DNA from: Gnetum montanum
Taxonomy: Eukaryota; Streptophyta; Gnetopsida; Gnetales; Gnetaceae
NCBI GenBank assembly: GCA_015680685.1
Contig: MNCI01008118.1
Coordinates: 132,366-196,365, forward strand
Reading direction: 5' to 3'
DNA: 64,000 nt
Positions 28,701-34,700 of the stretch are shown piece by piece (positions within the stretch are counted from its first letter, which is position 1; every line of letters starts with the position of its first letter). Both the position numbers and the translations under genes were made by a program. The notes under the pieces are model-generated. The model saw only the letters and a list, made by a program, of their open reading frames with translations. It was not told the DNA's origin and did no database searches.

Positions 28701-31700
28701 AGGCTTTGGTTGGGCAAGTGCATAGATTAGGATAGCACATTTGAAGACAACTGACCCAAAGCTTTTCCGCCTAGGACCAAACCTCCCAAGCCATCTTAGC
28801 AGCCATAATGCAAGTTTGCCTCTCGAAATTTTGAAGCCCACAACCACCTGCATGAACTAGGAAAGCCACCTTATCCTAAGCAATCAAATGAAATCTGTGA
28901 AACTCCTCTCCACCTGACCAAAGGAAATTCCTCACAATTTGATGGAATTGTAACACAAATTGGGTTGGTGGATTGAAAACTAATGCACTATAAATGGGAA
29001 TGCTTGAGAGGACAAATTTAGCTCGAGTCAACTTACTTGCAGAAGACAGAAACATACCTGTATAAGAGGCCAACTTTTTTTGCATCTTTCCCAACACTCC
29101 CTCCTAACTGTTAGCTGATTGTTGTCCACAGAACAGAGGTTGCCCTAGATAGGTAGCTAGGAGTGTGCTAACAATATACCAAAAAATACGCTTGATACAC
29201 TCAAACCTTTGTATCGGGCATCCCACATGGGAAAAAGCTCTATTTTGTTCCAATTGATTTCAAGCCTTGTTGATTGACAAAATCCATCCAATGCTTGCAT
29301 CACCTTTTTGTCCTTAGGGACAAATGTTGGGGAAAAAATAATTGTGTGATCTGCATACCGAAGAGTACTAAGATTCCAAGGAAATTGGGACATGACATTC
29401 AACTTTCTGATTCATCTGTAGAGGTTATCGGCAACAATAGCAAAGATATGGTAATAAAGGGTCACCTCAGAAAGTACATCAGGTAGATTTCCTGCATGCT
29501 CCATCTTGACAAGGTCTGGCACTCAAGGGAGCATGTTTAGGATCAACATGAGGAGAATACAAGAACTTCTAGTAGGCTGCGGGCTTCTTGTCATCGGATG
29601 AGGATAGGAAAATTGTGGGTATGCTGCATAGATAGGAAATGCTTTATTGCACCTGCAAGAACTTCCCTTTCCTAGTATGACTTGTCGTTGTCATTTTCAT
29701 AAGGGTTTTGTCATTAGGTTCTGTGGGTTTCTGGTTGCAGGATATGAATGAAATGTGGGCCATATGTCCTGCTTTTTAGTTGTGCTTTTAGCGGGGGTGT
29801 TTGGGGGTTGTTCTCCCTTGTTTGCTCTCAAACTGGCTGTATTTGGGGGTTTATCCCCCTAATGTTGTCTCGCTCTGCTACAGGGTGTTCCTCATCCCTT
29901 CTTCGGTTTCCCTTTAAATTTTGTTTTATACTGTAATATAATTTGCCTGGCCTCTTCTTTTTAAAAAAATCAGTAGCTAAATCAGTGAGAGCCCAATTGA
30001 CAAGGAAAAGAAAGTATATGAAAAAATAAGGCATCTTAGACAGATTAAGAACTATAATTTCTATTTATTTATATAACCATCACATAGTTACATATTAACA
30101 TAAGCCATAAATATATATAACAATTGCATATGCAATAAGATTTTTTAGTAAAAAGTTGCTCATTCACAGAATTTAACAAATTCCATCAACAATTTTTTAA
30201 ATCTGATATGAACTTGGATTGACTTGGCTATATTAATAGTAAGTTTAAAAATGGGAATTCAATTTAAAAATGTTATTATATAGCCAACTATGGTTGTTAC
30301 TAAGCAATTGTTAACTATTAAATGCTGATGCAATGTTTGTTAGCACTGTTTGAGTCATGACAACTTGATTTGATAAATTTTCCAGTACTGAAGAAGACCT
30401 TTCATGATAGTGGGTGCTTGATTACGTGTACTCTGATTGTTAGTTATTCTGCATAATTGCTAAAATAAGATGTCGAATCTGTATTTTTTTAAAAAAATTG
30501 CTTAGTGGTTCTTTCAATATATGTGAATTTTCATGACTATAAAATGCCAAAAGTTGAGACAATTTGAAGATGTGAATAAGCTTGAAGGAAACATAGGCCT
30601 TAGCACTTGCAATCCAGCTACTGAAATGAGTGTGAATGTCATTATTGTGGTTTATTTAAGTTTCAAGTATTGAACATAAGTGCGTTAAATGGTTCTGAAA
30701 GCATTTAAACCATGTTTTAAATGCCTAGATAATGTGTTCGATGAGTTATGTTAAGGATTTTCTAGAAGCATTATGCTATTACCGTTTTCGAAGGTAAGAT
30801 CCTGAGGTTCTGAGACCTAAACCTTACAGTGGTTCACTACTTTTTTTTTCAATAAATTAATCATCTGAACCATATTTACTAAAAGGATCGTCACCTAGGG
30901 ACTCAATGCTCATCATCCCCTAAACCTCTTTCAAGTGGCTGTGCCCAGGTTTAAACCTAGGTCTTGCAACTTGAGAAACAAACACCTTACCATTACTCCA
31001 ATTGGTGGTCACCCTAAACCATATTTACTGTTTTATCTTATTTTCTGTTGAGTATCATGAACACCAGATCATTGAAGTTTCTAGGCATGTTGAAATTCCA
31101 TAGCCTACTTAACATGAGATGAACACAATCACATAGAAGCATGTGCTATTGCTCTTTATTTCTATGGTTATCAATGTTAAATTCATCCCTACATAGTGTT
31201 AGAAAGGTAATGGAGCAAATTGATAGACAAAGAGGAACATTCAAGGGATAACACAGTAAATTATCCTAAATGAATAATTAGCGAAGTGTGCAGCCAGAAA
31301 CAATATTTAATGCAGAAACAACATAAAATCTATGTTGTAAAACTCTAAAATACAAAGGGAAACATCCATAGGAAAAGCCAAGCTCTTATATCTCAATCAA
31401 GCAATAAAAGTATTTTTTTACAATGAGCAAGTGTCCAATTCTTATATAGGCCAACTTGTGCTTTTAACACTAATTACATGTTAACCAATAAGGCATCTAG
31501 AAACACTTGGGAGATTTTTTCTAGAAGGATCTAGCAAGTTTCATCCTTATCAGTTAATTTCATATGTAATTAACCAATAATACCCTTACATCAGTGTTAT
31601 ACAAGGATGCATTCCCGTGGAAAATTTCATGTTCAGGACACCCTCGGGATGGGGATGCATCCCAAAACGTCCTGGGATGCAGGTGGGATGTGGTGCATAT

Positions 31701-34700
31701 TGAAATATTTTAAAATACATTTTATACTCTACTTACACCTATTTTCTTTCTTGCAAAATGATTTGAAAATGTTTCGTCATCAAAATTGCAGTAAAAACCT
31801 TGGAAATATCTCACAAATCACAATCTGCAACAAGTTTATCCATAATCTGCAGTGCTTCTAATCATAACCTAATCTAAATAAAACTATTATTCATTACGTC
31901 CTGGTTGCATCTGTGTAGCATTCCCAAAAACCCATCCCGTCCCCAAATGCGTTTGGGACTCATCCCTATGTCCCCATGTCCTTCTGCTCTGGGGACCTAT
32001 GAAACATAGTGACACACCTGTGAAACATAGCCTTACATCCTTCACATCATTAAAAATGCCTTTAAAAAAATAGTTAAATGATGTAACAACTCTTTCAAGA
32101 TTTGGCTTTATATATGCAAAAATTCCCCACTTGAAGATAAAATCTTGCTTCTCCAATGAGTAATTGACATTTTATTTTTTTGAAAAAGCCAGGTTGATTA
32201 TATTATAGATGGGAAAAGCCATGGAAAGCTACAAGATCCATTCCCAAAAAACAGCCTTGGTAGGAGGAAACTTGCCCAAAGCCACCACAACAACTTATGG
32301 TCTTGCCATTGCGAGTATAGATGACAGGCAATCATACCATGCACATACTGGCAGAAAACCAGTCCAGAAAACATGCAAAACACCAAACCATCCTGGAATG
32401 GAACAAAATAAATTACTTGGCAAGGCATAGACCCAAAAATCCAGAACCACCAGTTCATCAGGACTATGTCATGGTCCAGGACCATACCTGGGAAGCCATG
32501 GACCCGGACTATGTCATCAATCCGAGGAGATGAATCTGGAAGCACCTCCCAAGGGAAACCCTGCACTTCATGCACTTTGTCTTGGCCCCCCTCTGGTGTC
32601 ATCAGAGATGCCACAACAATCAATGCAGGAGTTGGAAATGTTGGAACCATTTGATGGGCTGAAGGTGAGGGAGCCACATTGTCCTTGGCAAGATGAGGGG
32701 AAATAGGGTTTGGAGACCTATCCAAAGGGTCCATGGATGTGTTCTCCATCCCTCCTTCATCCAAACTTGATGGCAGCGCACCAGTGTGGGTTGCAGTGGG
32801 GAAAGTCACAACCCTTTAAAATGTTGCATGAATCATGTTAGAAGGCCTATGTGCAGGATTCTTGGATGCTTTTGCATTGAGGGTTAGATATCTGTCGATG
32901 GAGCCAACAAGTCCTCCCACTTGATGGAGCCATTGTGTTTGAGGGATTGTGGTTTGGCCACAAAGAAACATTGAACCACCGCTGCAGCCTGGCACACATT
33001 ATGAAGACACCACTGCCTTTTTCTACATGAATGATTAGACAATGATTTTACCTGCAACATAATCTAGACATCATTAGGTCATATGACATGTTGCTGATAA
33101 CAATGAGGTGTTAGCTTAGTGGTAAGAGTCTTGGCTTTTTAATCCTAGGTTACAGGTTCAATTCCACTTAGCAGCATTGAGTTATAAATTTTTTTAAAAA
33201 AATCCGTAAGAGAAATTCTGAAACTGGTCTGATAGATCCAAGGGGTCTCAGTAAAAATCCCAGGTTCAGTTTCAGTTTGAAACTGTTATCAGCAAGAAAA
33301 ACAAATACCCAAGTTCAGTTTCAGTTTGAAACTATTATTAGCAAGAAAAACAAATATCCATGCCTATATTAACCAAAGGCAAGATCATGATAGAGAGAGC
33401 ACAACTGTAGTTGTCATAAAGCATGGAAGATCTCCACCAAAGGCATAAGGGCCTTCCAGACACCCTTCAAAATAGCTAAGATCCTGCATGAAATTTATGG
33501 GAACAAATGTGACACTACGTTGTGCTTATGTAAGAAAGATCCAAATTAGCCAGTTTCTATGAATGTCTCTTGAACGTAATTGAATTCACCTACCTGCTAC
33601 ATCAAACATAAATCTAGGCACAACGAAAGACTTTGCAAACTGCATTTCCTACAGCTTCCTTGTTTACATCTTTGGATAATACAAAAGGAAAAATTATAAT
33701 GCACAATAATATTTGCTTTTCCTGTATGAGAGACATCTTTAGCATAGCAAAACTTGCAGTCTTTCTTTATGTGTCCTCTTTTGCACATTTGCAGTAAACT
33801 GGTAGCTTCTTCTTCCTGCATTTTATCTTTTTAGAAATGTAGTAGCCCACTTTCTCATGCATTTTTCAATTTTTAAGAAATCAGAATTGGGTATCCTTAA
33901 TAGTGATGAATCTTGGTTCTGTTTCATCACTGCGATATATTTTCATGGCTGTTTGTTTCTTTTTCTCAATGCTTCATTTTTATGTCTATGAATACTTTCA
34001 AATTGGTTCTCTGTCCTGAAAAATTCAAATTCAAGTTCACTATTTAGACACTGAACCTCCTTGTTTCCGCTCACTCTTTAAGTTCTGCAGTTAATTGTTT
34101 ATGTATGTTAAAAAAATGGCACTGTGGTGAGCTAGAGGTCTGAGTATGTGTACCAGATTTTTTAATCATTGATGTCTTTCTTGAAAGCTAACTACATCTT
34201 CTGATGTTGGTATAAGAAACTTAATTTACTTACAGTGGATCCAATAGAATTTGTTTTTACTATTGCAATGTTGAATACCCCCCTTACTACCTCGGAGCAC
34301 AGTAACAATATATGTTCAGGAACTATGACATCAAGTAGACAGCTGACTATAGTAAGTCATTGTCAAATCCTTTACCTACCATAGATGTGATATAGGCACT
34401 AAGATGATGATGAACACCCATGGTTTTTATGAGATGATAGTTTCTACAACATTCTCTTTTCATTTTATTTGCTGCACCCTGTTTGATCCATGTAGCATTT
34501 TATTAGGAACACACTATCTAATTCCTAACAATATATTCATCCCTGTACCTTGAATGGATGGGTCACCTTGTTTACTTTTATGTAGCCTACTTCAGAACTG
34601 GAGATGAGTGCCACTGTACAATCCTACCCATACACGTGCTTGCGTAGGCCTAATATCATTAGTCATTGGACCTAAGAGGATGAGTTGCATAATACTTGAA

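Larger units (their letters stand above)
23462..29966 (+). mobile_element. L1-like LINE insertion with nested elements (copy 3, composite)
   Basis: A 5'-truncated LINE starts in the reverse transcriptase and ends in CTGTAATATAATTTGCCTGG, a short T/C stretch and an A-run, then the second 17-bp target repeat. Order: RT 23480-24540 (DAISPMKLGKALGHDGWPLE, FRPIGVCNTLL, QVGFVKGRCIQDQILLLHEL, a YADDTIL-like block near 24250), RT zinc-binding region 24850-25380 (HLVCWEKLARPKFM, VILLGHHNLIRKI), a C-terminal conserved segment, coiled coil 26870-27560, and J-domain parts at 27530-27568 and 29500-29690. Two later insertions interrupt it: an LTR-like segment (about 25945-26690) and a reverse LINE (about 27568-29500). 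It sits in the 13.9-kb last importin intron, in gene orientation. Confidence 0.85.
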
